Assembly: GCA_963820035.1 (NCBI GenBank)
Contig: CAWFYK010000004.1
Span: forward strand, 558,001 to 622,000
Origin: JAWWPG01 sp963820035
Lineage (GTDB): Bacteria > Actinomycetota > Actinomycetes > Propionibacteriales > Nocardioidaceae
DNA length: 64,000 nt
Direction: 5' to 3'
Positions 15,899-24,919 of the stretch are shown one piece after another. The first letter of the stretch is position 1, and each line of letters begins with the position of its first letter. Both the position numbers and the translations under genes were made by a program. The notes under the pieces are model-generated. The model saw only the letters and a list, made by a program, of their open reading frames with translations. It was not told the DNA's origin and made no database searches.

Positions 15899-18076
15899 GT
15901 GACGACGACCTCCCCACCCCCCGTGCCTCCCGTCGCGCCCAGGGTTGCGACCACACGCAGCTTCCATGGCGACACCTACATCGACCATTACGAGTGGCTC
16001 CGGGACAAGGCGAGCCCGGAGACGATCGCGTATCTCGAAGCGGAGAACGCCTACACCAAGGAGATGACCGCCGGGCTGGCCGATCTTCGCGCGGCGGTGT
16101 TCGATGAGATCAAGAGCCGCACCCAGGAGACCGATCTCTCGGTCCCCAGGCGGACCGGTGACTTCTGGTACTACGCCCGAACGCACGAGGGGCAGCAGTA
16201 CCCCGTGCTGTGCCGACTCCCGGCCGCGTCGGACAACAGCTGGACGCCACCCGCACTCGAGCCCGGCTCGGCGGCGCAGGACGAGCAGACTCTGATCGAC
16301 TGCAACGCGCTCGCCGAAGGCCAGCCGTTCTTCGCGCTCGGTGCCTTCACGGTCAGCCTCGACGGGAAACGCCTGGCCTACTCCACCGACACCGTCGGAG
16401 ACGAGCGCTTCACCGTCCGCGTCCTCGAGATCGAGTCGGGCTCGCATCTGCCTGACGTGATCCCGAACACCCTGCACGACGTGACCTGGTCAGCCGACGG
16501 GGCGCACCTCTTCTACACAACGGTTGACGCCGCATGGCGACCCGACAAGGTCTGGCGCCACGTGGTGGGCAACGCAGATGCGCATGACGACGAGTGCGTC
16601 TTCCACGAGACCGACGACAGCTTCTGGGCCTCTGTCGAACGGACCACGTCGGACCGGTTCCTCGTCATCGCCTCCGGGTCACGGGTCACGTCGGAGAGCC
16701 GAGTCCTGGACGCGGCAGACCCCACCGCAGAGCCAAGCGTCGTCATCCCTCGCCGACCCGGGGTCGAGTACCACCTCGACCACGCTGTCATCGCGGGCCA
16801 GGACCGATGGCTCGTGCTGCACAACGAGGGTGCGCAGAACTTCACGCTCGGCATGGGCTCCCTCTCACTGCATTCGCTTGACGAGCTCAAGACCGTCATC
16901 GCTCATGACCCCGCCGTCCGCCTCACGGGGATGCACGTCTCCCGGGACACGCTGGCCGTCAACCTCCGCCAGGCCGGGCTCCCGCAGGTGCGGGTGTTCC
17001 CGGTCACCGACGCCGGTCTGGCCGCCGGCGAGAACATCGTGTTCGACGAGGAACTGTTCAGCGCTCACGCCGCGCCCTTCTCCGACTGGCACCAACCGCT
17101 GGTGCGGCTCACGTTCGAGTCCTGGGTCACGCCCCGCACCGTGCTGGACTACGACCCCCGCAGCCAGCAGCAGATCATCAGGAAGCGCCAGCCCGTCGTG
17201 GGCTATGACGCACGCCGCTTCGTCCAGAAACGCGAGTGGGTGCGGGCGAGAGACGGCGTTGAGGTGCCGATCTCGGTGCTCCACCACAAGGACGTGCGAC
17301 CCCGTGACAACGCCCCACTCTGGCTCTATGGCTACGGCGCCTACGAGCTCAGCATGGACCCGAGGATGCGGGTGGAGGTGCTGTCCGCGCTCGAGCGCGG
17401 GATGGTCTTCGTCGTAGCCCACGTCAGGGGCGGCGGGGAGATGGGCCGGCACTGGTACGACGACGGCAAGCTGCTCCGCAAGAAGAACACGTTCAACGAC
17501 TACGTCGACTGTGCGCGGCATCTCATCGACACCGGATGGACGTCCCCGGACCGCTTGGTCGCCCATGGCGGCAGCGCCGGTGGTCTCCTCATGGGAGCCA
17601 TCGCCAACCAGGCTCCGGAGCTCTTCGCCGGGGTGGTTGCGAACGTGCCCTTCGTGGACGCGCTCACGTCGATCCTCGATCCCGACCTGCCGTTGACGGT
17701 GATCGAGTGGGACGAGTGGGGAGACCCCTTGCACGACCCCGACGCCTATGCCTACATGAAGTCCTACACGCCATACGAGAACGTCACCTCCGGGGACTAC
17801 CCCGCCATCTACGCGCTCACGTCGATCAACGACACCAGGGTCCTCTACGTCGAGCCGGCGAAGTGGGTTGCCCAGCTCCGTGCGACAACCACGGGCAGCC
17901 GTCCGATCCTCTTCAAGTGCGAGATGTCGGCGGGCCACGGCGGGGCCAGCGGCCGCTACGAGGCCTGGCGGGAGACCGCGGACTACTCCGCCTGGGCGAT
18001 CGACGTCACAGGCGCCTCCCATCAGGCTCTTCATGCCGTCGGCCCGGCTCCGGAGGACAGCCCCGCAGGCGTGTAA
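15899..18076 (+). CDS. Prolyl oligopeptidase family protein (oligopeptidase B type, S9A)
   Basis: This 725-residue serine peptidase cleaves short peptides, usually after basic residues in oligopeptidase B relatives. The N-terminal half forms the beta-propeller that gates access, starting with YIDHYEWLRDK. The C-terminal alpha/beta-hydrolase carries the catalytic triad Ser559 (GGSAGGLLMG), Asp645 (SINDTRVLYVEPAKW) and His680 (SAGHGGASGRYE). It also contains the family block GYGAYELSMDPRMR. There is no signal peptide, so it acts in the cytoplasm. The GTG at 15899 is chosen: the frame is open further upstream but overlaps the regulator gene and lacks homology there. Confidence 0.95.
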   Translation: MTTTSPPPVPPVAPRVATTRSFHGDTYIDHYEWLRDKASPETIAYLEAENAYTKEMTAGLADLRAAVFDEIKSRTQETDLSVPRRTGDFWYYARTHEGQQYPVLCRLPAASDNSWTPPALEPGSAAQDEQTLIDCNALAEGQPFFALGAFTVSLDGKRLAYSTDTVGDERFTVRVLEIESGSHLPDVIPNTLHDVTWSADGAHLFYTTVDAAWRPDKVWRHVVGNADAHDDECVFHETDDSFWASVERTTSDRFLVIASGSRVTSESRVLDAADPTAEPSVVIPRRPGVEYHLDHAVIAGQDRWLVLHNEGAQNFTLGMGSLSLHSLDELKTVIAHDPAVRLTGMHVSRDTLAVNLRQAGLPQVRVFPVTDAGLAAGENIVFDEELFSAHAAPFSDWHQPLVRLTFESWVTPRTVLDYDPRSQQQIIRKRQPVVGYDARRFVQKREWVRARDGVEVPISVLHHKDVRPRDNAPLWLYGYGAYELSMDPRMRVEVLSALERGMVFVVAHVRGGGEMGRHWYDDGKLLRKKNTFNDYVDCARHLIDTGWTSPDRLVAHGGSAGGLLMGAIANQAPELFAGVVANVPFVDALTSILDPDLPLTVIEWDEWGDPLHDPDAYAYMKSYTPYENVTSGDYPAIYALTSINDTRVLYVEPAKWVAQLRATTTGSRPILFKCEMSAGHGGASGRYEAWRETADYSAWAIDVTGASHQALHAVGPAPEDSPAGV

Positions 18077-18235
18077 GAACCTGCTGAGAAGAGCAACTCG
18101 CCCAGGTCACCAGTCGTGTAGTAGGTATCCCACCGACGGTGGAGCGGCTCGAGAGACGGCGAAGATGCGGAATCTCTTGCCGACCGGACGCGTTATGACG
18201 CGTACCGGTCAAAGACTCGAGGAGAGGAGTCCCCT

Positions 18236-19201
18236 GTGGCCACTAGCCGTTCAGGAACGCTCGACGCGCGCGAACACTCGATCGAGGGTCGCGACAGCGT
18301 CGGTCTGTACCTCGACGAGATCGCCCGCACCCCGCTGCTCGACGCAGCCACCGAAGTTGAGCTCTCCAAGTCCATCGAAGCAGGCCTCTTCGCGGAGCAC
18401 CTGCTGGCGACCGGCCGCGTCGGCCGCGCCAAGGGTGGTGCCCCGAAGCGGGCCACCCGCGAGGAGCTGGAGTGGATCGTCGCCGAGGGCGAGCGTGCCA
18501 CCAGGCGGTTCATCCAGGCGAACCTCCGTCTTGTCGTCTCGATCGCCCGCAAGTACGGCCGGTCGGCCATGCCGATGCTGGACCTGGTCCAGGAGGGCAA
18601 CACCGGGCTGATCCGCGCCGTCGAGAAGTTCGACTACGTCAAGGGTTTCAAGTTCTCGACCTACGCGACCTGGTGGGTCCGTCAGGCCATCACCCGCGGG
18701 ATCGCCCAGCAGGCCCGCGTGGTCCGGCTCCCCGTCCACGTCGTGGAGGAGCTCAACCAGATCGGTTCGGCCCGGCGCAACCTCGAGCGTCAGCTCGGCC
18801 GCGAGCCGGAGCCTGCCGAGCTGGCCGCTGAGCTCGACATGACCGTCGAGCGGGTCCTAGACCTGATCGCCTGGGGCCGTGACCATGTGAGCCTCGACAC
18901 ACCCGTCGACGAGGATGGTGACACCTCGCTCGGTGATCTGGTGGCTCGCGAGACCATGCCGGGGCCCGACTCGGCCGTGCTCGACGTCGAGTCACGGCGT
19001 CGGCTTGACGACCTCGTCGAGCTGCTCGACCCGCGTTCGGCCGACGTGATCCGGTCGCGTTATGGCCTGGTCGACGGCCGACAGGAGAAGCTGGCCGACA
19101 TCGGCGCCCGTCATGGGGTGTCCGCGGAACGCGTCCGCCAGCTCGAGCGGGAGGCACTCGCCGCGCTCCGCAAGCTTGCGGACCCCGATCTCGCCGCCTG
19201 A
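18236..19201 (+). CDS. Primary-like RNA polymerase sigma factor (group 2, SigB-like)
   Basis: This second sigma-70 factor has 321 residues and a compact N terminus lacking region 1.1. Region 1.2 (DSVGLYLDEIARTPLL), region 2 (IRAVEKFDYVKGFKFSTYATWWVRQAITRGIAQQ), region 3 (RQLGREPEPAELAAELDM) and region 4.2 (KLADIGARHGVSAERVRQLEREALAALRKL) are complete and nearly identical in the promoter-contacting residues to the SigA encoded at 2574-4190. This places it with the HrdA/HrdD/mycobacterial SigB group of non-essential, stationary-phase or stress primary-like factors. A GTG start at 18236 follows GAGGAGAGGAG. The gene is alone and is closed by a strong terminator at 19224. Confidence 0.93.
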   Translation: MATSRSGTLDAREHSIEGRDSVGLYLDEIARTPLLDAATEVELSKSIEAGLFAEHLLATGRVGRAKGGAPKRATREELEWIVAEGERATRRFIQANLRLVVSIARKYGRSAMPMLDLVQEGNTGLIRAVEKFDYVKGFKFSTYATWWVRQAITRGIAQQARVVRLPVHVVEELNQIGSARRNLERQLGREPEPAELAAELDMTVERVLDLIAWGRDHVSLDTPVDEDGDTSLGDLVARETMPGPDSAVLDVESRRRLDDLVELLDPRSADVIRSRYGLVDGRQEKLADIGARHGVSAERVRQLEREALAALRKLADPDLAA

Positions 19202-19223
19202 ACCAGGCATCCGAACCACAACA

Positions 19224-19255
19224 GAGGCCCCTTGGCAGACGTGCCGAGGGGCCTC
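19224..19255 (+). terminator. Terminator of the primary-like sigma factor gene
   Basis: GAGGCCCCTTGGC (19224-19236) pairs with 19243-19255 over 12 of 13 positions, with one G-T wobble, around a 6-base loop. It starts 22 bases after the stop codon, the classical position, and may also serve the convergent gene ending at 19315. Confidence 0.8.
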
Positions 19256-19314
19256 GTCCATGCCCGAGCTCTCACAGCGGGAGCCCCTTAACGTCGACGT
19301 TCACGGTGGCTGAG

Positions 19315-21444
19315 TCACGAGGACGAGACGAGCCGGTAGGCGTCGATGGCCGTCTCGGTGACCGTGCGGCCCACGGCGTCGACCCCGGAGACCCGCAGAC
19401 TCACGGTGCGGGTGCGGCCGTTCGCCGCCGGGTTCAGGTAGGACACCGCGAACGATCGGTCGCCGAGCCGGGCCACCCGAGCGCGGCGCCAGCTCGTCCC
19501 AGCGTCGGTCGACAGGTCGAACGTCGCCCGGGTCACCGCGGCGTCCACGGGACCAAGGTTGCCGAAGGCGAGCCGCAACCGAGTCGGACCCGGTCGCATC
19601 GACCCGTCCAACGTCGTCGGCGGGAGGTACGACGGTATCAGCAGCGGGACCACCGCCTCTCCCCTGCGGGACCGGAATCTCCAGGTATCCGAGACCTTGG
19701 TGGAGAGCCGCCATGAGGACGCTCGAGGATGGGACACCGCCGCCAGGGTGTAGCGGCGGGATCCGCTGGGCAACGTCAGGTGCGGATCGATGAGGTCGTG
19801 TCCGGACGCCACCTCATGCCGTCCGTCGCGAAGGGACCAGGCGCTCATGTCATCGTCCGACAACTGCCCCTGCATCGCCGTACCGGCACCGCTGAACAGC
19901 GGCAGCGTTCCACGGAGGGTGTCCCCGTCACGACACAGCAGGCAGCCGTGGCCGGTGCGCGCCGCGTCGTAGCCCTGTTCCATACCCGGTCCGACCGGGC
20001 CGTGGGCGAAGTTGACCGGCCGGGCGGGACCCGCCGCATATCGACCGGCCTTCGACAGGGTCGCCGACCTCTCGCCCGCGATGGCCTCGAAGTCCTGCTG
20101 CCAGGTCAACCTCATCGAGGCTTGCAGCCAGATCGTCCGCCTGCCTGGCACTCGGACGGGGTATCCGGGCACGATGGCGCCGTACTCGAACGGTGCAAGG
20201 GCGAATGCATCGGCCAGGCCTTGCCCCGAAGGGCCGTTGGCGTAAAACCGCTGCGGAACCACCGCGAAGTCCCTTGCGGAGTGGGTGAATGCCATCCGAT
20301 CGGGGATCCCCCTCCCGGTGTCCTTCGTGTAGGCGAGCGAATGATCGAGGTCGGCCTGGTCTGAGGCCGCCGCCGCGCTGACGACGGACCGGATGGCGCC
20401 GTGCTCGACTTTCGGAGAGGTCGGCTGGACCCGGACGCCGAAGCGCGACGCCATCAGCAGGAACGTGAACGCACCGGTATCCTCGGCATTGCGGACCACA
20501 GCGAACTCGGCGTCGACCGCATGGTGGCCGGGCACAGTCTCGATGGGTCGCATCGTGGCGTCGGCGAACGTCAGAGAGATCGTGGTGTCATCGACGACCG
20601 GAAACTCCGGGTCGTCGACGACGCTCGTGCCGCTGGACGTGAACACGGCATAGTGGCCCTCGGGCACCGACACTGTGGCCACCCCGTCCACCACATTGAC
20701 AGGGTCGGTGAAGCGTCCGGCGTCATCCACGTTCTCGACCCAGGCGAGCTCCGAACGCACGGGGTCGCCGTGTCGGTTGGTCAGGTGGATCGTCAGCGTG
20801 CGCATCCGGTACGTCGGATCCGCCAGAAGAGCCATGCTTCCGCGCAGCCGCACCTTCCGCAGGCCGGCCCACCGCGACATTGCGTCCCGGCCCGCCAGCG
20901 TCCGCTCGTCGTAGCGCCCCGCCACCACAGTCGGGCCCGAGGCCAGGCGTCGAGCCGAGCCCGCATCGAGAGTGAGCCCTTCAACGGCATGGGGCTTTAT
21001 CCCAGGGTCGAAGGTCACGGAGACCGGGATGCTGCCGCCCGCGAACCGGGAGAGGGCTGTCACGTCGAACAACGAGGCGTCCAGCCTCTCGCGCTCGGGC
21101 AACGGGAGCCGGGGCACGACGTACCAGCCGCTCGGCGTCTGGACCGCCGTGACGTGACTGTCGGCGTGCGGTGAGCCCGGCTGGATCGCTGTCGTCGACC
21201 GCCCGCCGCCCAGTCCGGTGACTCGCACCCGGTCGCCGGTGACGAGCGTGACTACCCCGCTGGCGGCGCCGGTCGAGCTACGACTCGGCTCCTGGCGGAC
21301 CGTCGCCGACGGGTCGTGCCTCACGTACGACGGAGCACCGGACGGTCCGGCGGCTGCGGAGTGCGCCGCGAGGGTGAGGGGTGCGACGAGCACGAAGACC
21401 GCGCTCGCGGTCGACAGCAGGTCTCGAAGGGTGGGTGCTGGCAC
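19315..21444 (-). CDS. Secreted protein with subtilisin-like flanking domains but no protease domain
   Basis: This 709-residue protein has a signal peptide (hydrophobic residues about 12-32) and is exported. Residues about 60-170 (VVTLVTGDRVRVTG ... DASLFDVTALSRF ... IPVSVTF) look like the propeptide region of large actinobacterial S8 subtilisins. The C-terminal 110 residues (FDLSTDAGTSWRRARV ... VDAVGRTVTETAIDAYRL) look like their C-terminal domain. I find no D-H-S catalytic motifs (such as GTSMAxP) between them, so it is not expected to be a peptidase. It opens with GTG at 21444 after CAGGAG. An anti-sigma-like gene and an ECF sigma gene lie directly upstream, suggesting a common operon. 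One CxxC (GCLLC) lies mid-protein. Confidence 0.7.
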   Translation of the reverse strand: MPAPTLRDLLSTASAVFVLVAPLTLAAHSAAAGPSGAPSYVRHDPSATVRQEPSRSSTGAASGVVTLVTGDRVRVTGLGGGRSTTAIQPGSPHADSHVTAVQTPSGWYVVPRLPLPERERLDASLFDVTALSRFAGGSIPVSVTFDPGIKPHAVEGLTLDAGSARRLASGPTVVAGRYDERTLAGRDAMSRWAGLRKVRLRGSMALLADPTYRMRTLTIHLTNRHGDPVRSELAWVENVDDAGRFTDPVNVVDGVATVSVPEGHYAVFTSSGTSVVDDPEFPVVDDTTISLTFADATMRPIETVPGHHAVDAEFAVVRNAEDTGAFTFLLMASRFGVRVQPTSPKVEHGAIRSVVSAAAASDQADLDHSLAYTKDTGRGIPDRMAFTHSARDFAVVPQRFYANGPSGQGLADAFALAPFEYGAIVPGYPVRVPGRRTIWLQASMRLTWQQDFEAIAGERSATLSKAGRYAAGPARPVNFAHGPVGPGMEQGYDAARTGHGCLLCRDGDTLRGTLPLFSGAGTAMQGQLSDDDMSAWSLRDGRHEVASGHDLIDPHLTLPSGSRRYTLAAVSHPRASSWRLSTKVSDTWRFRSRRGEAVVPLLIPSYLPPTTLDGSMRPGPTRLRLAFGNLGPVDAAVTRATFDLSTDAGTSWRRARVARLGDRSFAVSYLNPAANGRTRTVSLRVSGVDAVGRTVTETAIDAYRLVSSS

Positions 21445-21531
21445 GTCGATGGGCTCCTGGAGTGAAGAGGGACGAAGAAAGGGAAATGGAGGGGACCGAG
21501 GGAGACGGAAGGGACAGGCCCCGGCTCCGGC

Positions 21532-22314
21532 TCAGCAGCCGGGGTCGGTCGAGAGGCAGATGTCCTTCCCCCACTGCAGGGTGACGCTGTGGAGGGGCTT
21601 CGCGGTGTAGTGCACCGTGACCACCACCGGGGCCAGACCCGAGCTGTCGACGGCTCCGTCGCGCAGAATGCCGGTGCTGGGGAGGTAGGTCATCGACCAG
21701 AGCCCGTTCACCCCCACCCGGGCGGACACCGTCGTGCCGTCGGGAAACGTGTAGGAGATCGCCCGTACGCCGTCGAAGTCACGGCCCGCCGCGACGAACC
21801 GCGGGTGCGGACCGGCAGTCTCCAGGATCGCCAAAGTCGAGGCGTCAGGGTGGTATGGCTCGAACCTTCGATGCGCTTGGAACAGCACCGGCGGGCCCCC
21901 TTCGCGGGCGGACGGGTCGTCGCAGACCACCCAGGCCTGCTTCGTCTCGTGCAGCGCGAGTCTCCCGCCTGCATAGCGACGATCCGCCGTCACCGACTCG
22001 GCGGCGCCCAGGTCGGGCAGGTGGAGCCCGGCAATCTGGCCTCGACATGACGCCCCGGGCGGGTGTGACGGCCGTCCAGCGGCTGTCAGCGGTGTCGGCG
22101 TGCCGCCGGACTCGTGATGTCGACTGGTCACCAGCCCTCCCCCTGCCACGATCACCACGACGGCAGCGGCCGTCAGGGCAGGCGCGACCCATCGGTGGGC
22201 CACCCTGACCTTCGGAGCGTCTGCGGCGGCGAGGATGCTCTGAAGCATGGCCTGCCGTCGTGCAGCCGGCAGCCGCTGCTCCGGCGGTGGTGTGATGTCG
22301 TCAGGCTCGGACAT
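21532..22314 (-). CDS. Membrane-anchored putative anti-sigma factor
   Basis: This 260-residue protein has a short cytoplasmic N terminus (about 42 residues, ARRQAMLQSILAAA), one membrane helix (about residues 43-63, APALTAAAVVVIVAGGG) and an extracytoplasmic C-terminal domain of about 190 residues. I recognise no named family. The position immediately after an ECF sigma gene, 45 bp away on the same strand, and the one-helix topology make an anti-sigma role likely, with the outer domain sensing the signal. The cytoplasmic part lacks the HxxxCxxC zinc motif of classical ZAS anti-sigma factors, so this is inference from context. Confidence 0.6.
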   Translation of the reverse strand: MSEPDDITPPPEQRLPAARRQAMLQSILAAADAPKVRVAHRWVAPALTAAAVVVIVAGGGLVTSRHHESGGTPTPLTAAGRPSHPPGASCRGQIAGLHLPDLGAAESVTADRRYAGGRLALHETKQAWVVCDDPSAREGGPPVLFQAHRRFEPYHPDASTLAILETAGPHPRFVAAGRDFDGVRAISYTFPDGTTVSARVGVNGLWSMTYLPSTGILRDGAVDSSGLAPVVVTVHYTAKPLHSVTLQWGKDICLSTDPGC

Positions 22315-22359
22315 GGCAGCTCTCCTTTCGCGATCAGAAGGGGGTCGGTCGGCGGACCG

Positions 22360-22875
22360 TCAACCGGATGGGTCGTCGACGGCGAGCGAGAGTCGTTGCC
22401 GGGCTCGCGAAAGCCGCGAGCGGACCGTGCCCAACGGGACTCCCAGCGCGGCCGAGGCGCCCTCGTAGCTGAGGCCGGCCCAAACGACGAGCTCGAGCAC
22501 GTCGCGTTCCCGCGATGGCAGCTCTGCGATCGCGGCCAGCACCGTGGTCATCCGCCGCTGGCTGTCCACCCGCCGTACGACATCGTCCGCGACGTCGTGC
22601 GGGTCGGCCTCCCACGTCTCATGCAGGACGCGGAGCAGAGCCCGGAAGCCACGCCGTGCTGACCGCTCCTTGGCCCGGCAAACGTTGCGGGCGATGCCAT
22701 AGAGCCAGGGAAGCGCCGAGCCGTCGTACGCCGCCGCCTTCGCGCGAGCGCGCCACAGCTCGAGGAAGACCGTCGAGGTCAGGTCCTCCGCGTTCGCCCA
22801 CGAGGCGGTTCGACGGAAGCAGAACGTGTAGACGGCATCGGCATGCCGGTCGAACAAGGCGGCATAGGCAGCCAT
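22360..22875 (-). CDS. ECF-type RNA polymerase sigma factor
   Basis: This extracytoplasmic-function sigma factor has region 2 (AAYAALFDRHADAVYTFCFRRTASWANAEDLTSTVFLELW, about residues 2-41) and region 4 (AELPSRERDVLELVVWAGLSYEGASAALGVPLGTVRSRLSRARQRL, about residues 118-163). The ATG at 22875 gives 171 residues. The frame is open up to an ATG at 23091, and DVVLVDELGRGS just before the chosen start resembles the usual ECF N terminus, but that longer form would overlap coaE by 65 bp and has no ribosome site. The true start, or a small upstream frameshift, is therefore open. It heads the anti-sigma/secreted-protein operon. Confidence 0.85.
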   Translation of the reverse strand: MAAYAALFDRHADAVYTFCFRRTASWANAEDLTSTVFLELWRARAKAAAYDGSALPWLYGIARNVCRAKERSARRGFRALLRVLHETWEADPHDVADDVVRRVDSQRRMTTVLAAIAELPSRERDVLELVVWAGLSYEGASAALGVPLGTVRSRLSRARQRLSLAVDDPSG

Positions 22876-23026
22876 GCTGCCGCGTCCGAGCTCGTCGACC
22901 AGGACGACGTCGGATTTGCGTCGAAGGCCTCCGCCGGCATCCGCACTCCCTGCTGCAACCTCACATGTGTCTATGTCCGCACGGGACCCGCGGTTCCCGG
23001 TTGGGGCCGACTTTCTCCGGAGCGTC

Positions 23027-23626
23027 TCACAGTCCCAGGTCGCGCCACAGCCGGTCGACGCTGGCGCGAAGGTCGTCGAGCGAGCCGTCATTGGTGATCA
23101 CGTGGTCGGCGTGAGCCCGCCGCCGCTCGGGCGCGACCTGAGCCGCGATCCTGGCTGCGGCCTCCTCCGGTGACATCCCGCGCGCGTCCTGAAGCCGCTG
23201 ACGCTGCGTCGCCTCGGCGGCCTCGACGACCACGACGATGTCGAACTGGTCCGCCTGACCAGACTCGACGAGCAGCGGAATGTCGTGGACGACCACCGAG
23301 CCCGCGGGGGCGGCTGCCTCGATCTCTGCGGCGCGCTGCCGGACGAGCGGATGGACGATCGCCTCGAGTCGACGACGCGCGCTGTCGTCGGAGAAGACGA
23401 CTCTGGCCACCGCCGCTCGGTCGAGCTCCCCCGAGTCGGTGAGGACTGCCGGGCCGAACTCGTCGACGACCGCCGCGAGCCCTGGAGTGCCGGGACGTAC
23501 GACGTCGCGTGCCAGCGCGTCCGCGTCGATCACGACGGCGCCCAGCTCCACCAGACGTGAGCTGACCGCCGACTTGCCCGAGGCGATCCCTCCGGTGAGC
23601 CCGATGCGGGTGACTCGAGCGGTCAA
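23027..23626 (-). CDS. coaE: Dephospho-CoA kinase
   Basis: CoaE phosphorylates the 3'-hydroxyl of dephospho-CoA, the last step of coenzyme A synthesis. The 199-residue protein begins with the P-loop IGLTGGIASGKSAVSSRL, followed by the conserved DADALARDVV segment, IVHPLVR and VVVHDIPLLVESG. The length is normal for the single-domain enzyme. No ATG, GTG or CTG suits the N terminus; a TTG at 23626 does, overlapping the TGA of the upstream hydrolase gene (TTGA), which implies translational coupling. Identification is firm; the start rests on context. Confidence 0.95.
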   Translation of the reverse strand: MTARVTRIGLTGGIASGKSAVSSRLVELGAVVIDADALARDVVRPGTPGLAAVVDEFGPAVLTDSGELDRAAVARVVFSDDSARRRLEAIVHPLVRQRAAEIEAAAPAGSVVVHDIPLLVESGQADQFDIVVVVEAAEATQRQRLQDARGMSPEEAAARIAAQVAPERRRAHADHVITNDGSLDDLRASVDRLWRDLGL

Positions 23627-24840
23627 GACGTGGTGAGCTTCATCTTCGGCTCCCGGCCCACCATCGCCGTGCCGTCGCGGACACACGCCACGCTCGGAGC
23701 CGCCTGCTGCTCCGTCACGACCTGACGAAGGCAGTTTCGCTCGGCGGCGGTGCCCCAGTAGTTCGGGTGCGCCGACTCCTGGGTCTGCCACGGGATGCCT
23801 TTGACGTAGATCTGGTTGACCCACTCGAGCTGGTTCGCGGCGCCGGGTGACTTCCATGAGCCGAGCGACGTCTCCTGCATCTGGGCCGAGCCCTTCTCAC
23901 ACAGCCGGTGGCCCAGGAACGCCTTGCTCAGATCGAGGAACGTGATGTTGTCAAGACCACTCGCGTCGGCCGCCTGCTGCACGGTGCGGTTGATCGTCGG
24001 AAGCACCGTCGTGTTCGCCCAGGTGGCGTCCTTGTCATACAACGGGCAGCCGCCGAGGTCGAACCTGCCGGCCACGGTCTGGGGATAGCGGAAGCCACCA
24101 CCCGACGGCACCGGCGACGGATAGTTCTGCACGATGATCCGGTAGTCAGAGGGCTGCTTCCCCGCGTGCTTCATCGCGGTCGTGATGTTCGTGATCGCAC
24201 CGCCGATGCGCTGCTTCACGTCAGCGGCGTAGCTCTTCGTGAAGTAGGCGGCGAGCGTGGGGTCCTGGCTGCAGTAGGTGTGCGGGCCGACCGACGTCGT
24301 GAAGAAGTCCTCGACGCACCTGGTCACGATCGTCGAGAAGTTGAAGTCGTTGCCCCCGATGGAGAGCACCACGGTCGTCACGTCGTGGCTGTCGGCGAAG
24401 CGCTGGAGCGCCAGCGCCTGGCCGACGTTCCCGCCCTTGTCGTAGAAGTCGATGCCGGGTTTGAAGGCCGAGCCCTCGGTCTTGGTGGCCGTCTCGGCAC
24501 CGGAGCAGGCGAGATTCTCGCCGCGGAGGTCACCGGTGTCCACGGCGTCCTCCGGCAGGTCGGCCTGGTGGCAGCCGGGGATGGTCTCGAGGCCGTTGGC
24601 CCGGGCGTACGCGAAGGGTCCCAGGGCGTCGACCTTCTCGAAGTTGCCATTGGTGTTGCCCGCCCAGCGGTCGCCCTCTCCCGCGATGTAGCTGTCACCG
24701 AGACTCACCACCCAGTGGGTGGGAGGAGCCGAGCTGGGCGGCGAGGTCGACACGCTGTCACTCGAGGCTCCGCTGCACGCAGTGGCGGCGAGGAACCCGA
24801 CGAGCGAGACGGCGGCGAGGAGAGTACGACGAGATGGCAC
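23623..24840 (-). CDS. Secreted SGNH/GDSL-family hydrolase (lipoprotein)
   Basis: This 405-residue protein opens with a lipoprotein signal (LLAAVSLVGFLAATAC, lipobox near residues 17-20). An SGNH hydrolase domain follows with block I VSLGDSYIAGEGD (nucleophile Ser), block III VLSIGGNDFNFS and a C-terminal ESAHPNYWGTAAERNCL holding the catalytic Asx/His segment (HPNYWG). At least eight Cys residues probably form extracellular disulfides. Relatives are secreted esterases or lipases, but the substrate is unknown. The GTG start at 24840 was chosen because it begins directly before the signal peptide. It overlaps coaE at its 3' end. Linkage to coaE is probably only operon packing. Confidence 0.85.
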   Translation of the reverse strand: MPSRRTLLAAVSLVGFLAATACSGASSDSVSTSPPSSAPPTHWVVSLGDSYIAGEGDRWAGNTNGNFEKVDALGPFAYARANGLETIPGCHQADLPEDAVDTGDLRGENLACSGAETATKTEGSAFKPGIDFYDKGGNVGQALALQRFADSHDVTTVVLSIGGNDFNFSTIVTRCVEDFFTTSVGPHTYCSQDPTLAAYFTKSYAADVKQRIGGAITNITTAMKHAGKQPSDYRIIVQNYPSPVPSGGGFRYPQTVAGRFDLGGCPLYDKDATWANTTVLPTINRTVQQAADASGLDNITFLDLSKAFLGHRLCEKGSAQMQETSLGSWKSPGAANQLEWVNQIYVKGIPWQTQESAHPNYWGTAAERNCLRQVVTEQQAAPSVACVRDGTAMVGREPKMKLTTS

Positions 24841-24867
24841 CCGCCAACGGTACGCGATCGAACCTGC

Positions 24868-24900
24868 GACGACCCCCCGACCGGCAGCCGGGGGGTCGTC
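24868..24900 (-). terminator. rpsA terminator
   Basis: GACGACCCCCCG (24868-24879) and its perfect complement 24889-24900 enclose a 9-base loop. The stem begins 20 bases after the rpsA stop on the minus strand. It is very GC-rich and has no U-run. The hydrolase gene starts 28 bases further on. Confidence 0.75.
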
Positions 24901-24919
24901 GAGACGGTGCTGGTCGGTG

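Noticed and set aside
23092..23857. Longer coaE start at 23857
   Set aside because: It would run into the hydrolase gene; the P-loop normally starts within ten residues of the N terminus, as with the TTG at 23626.
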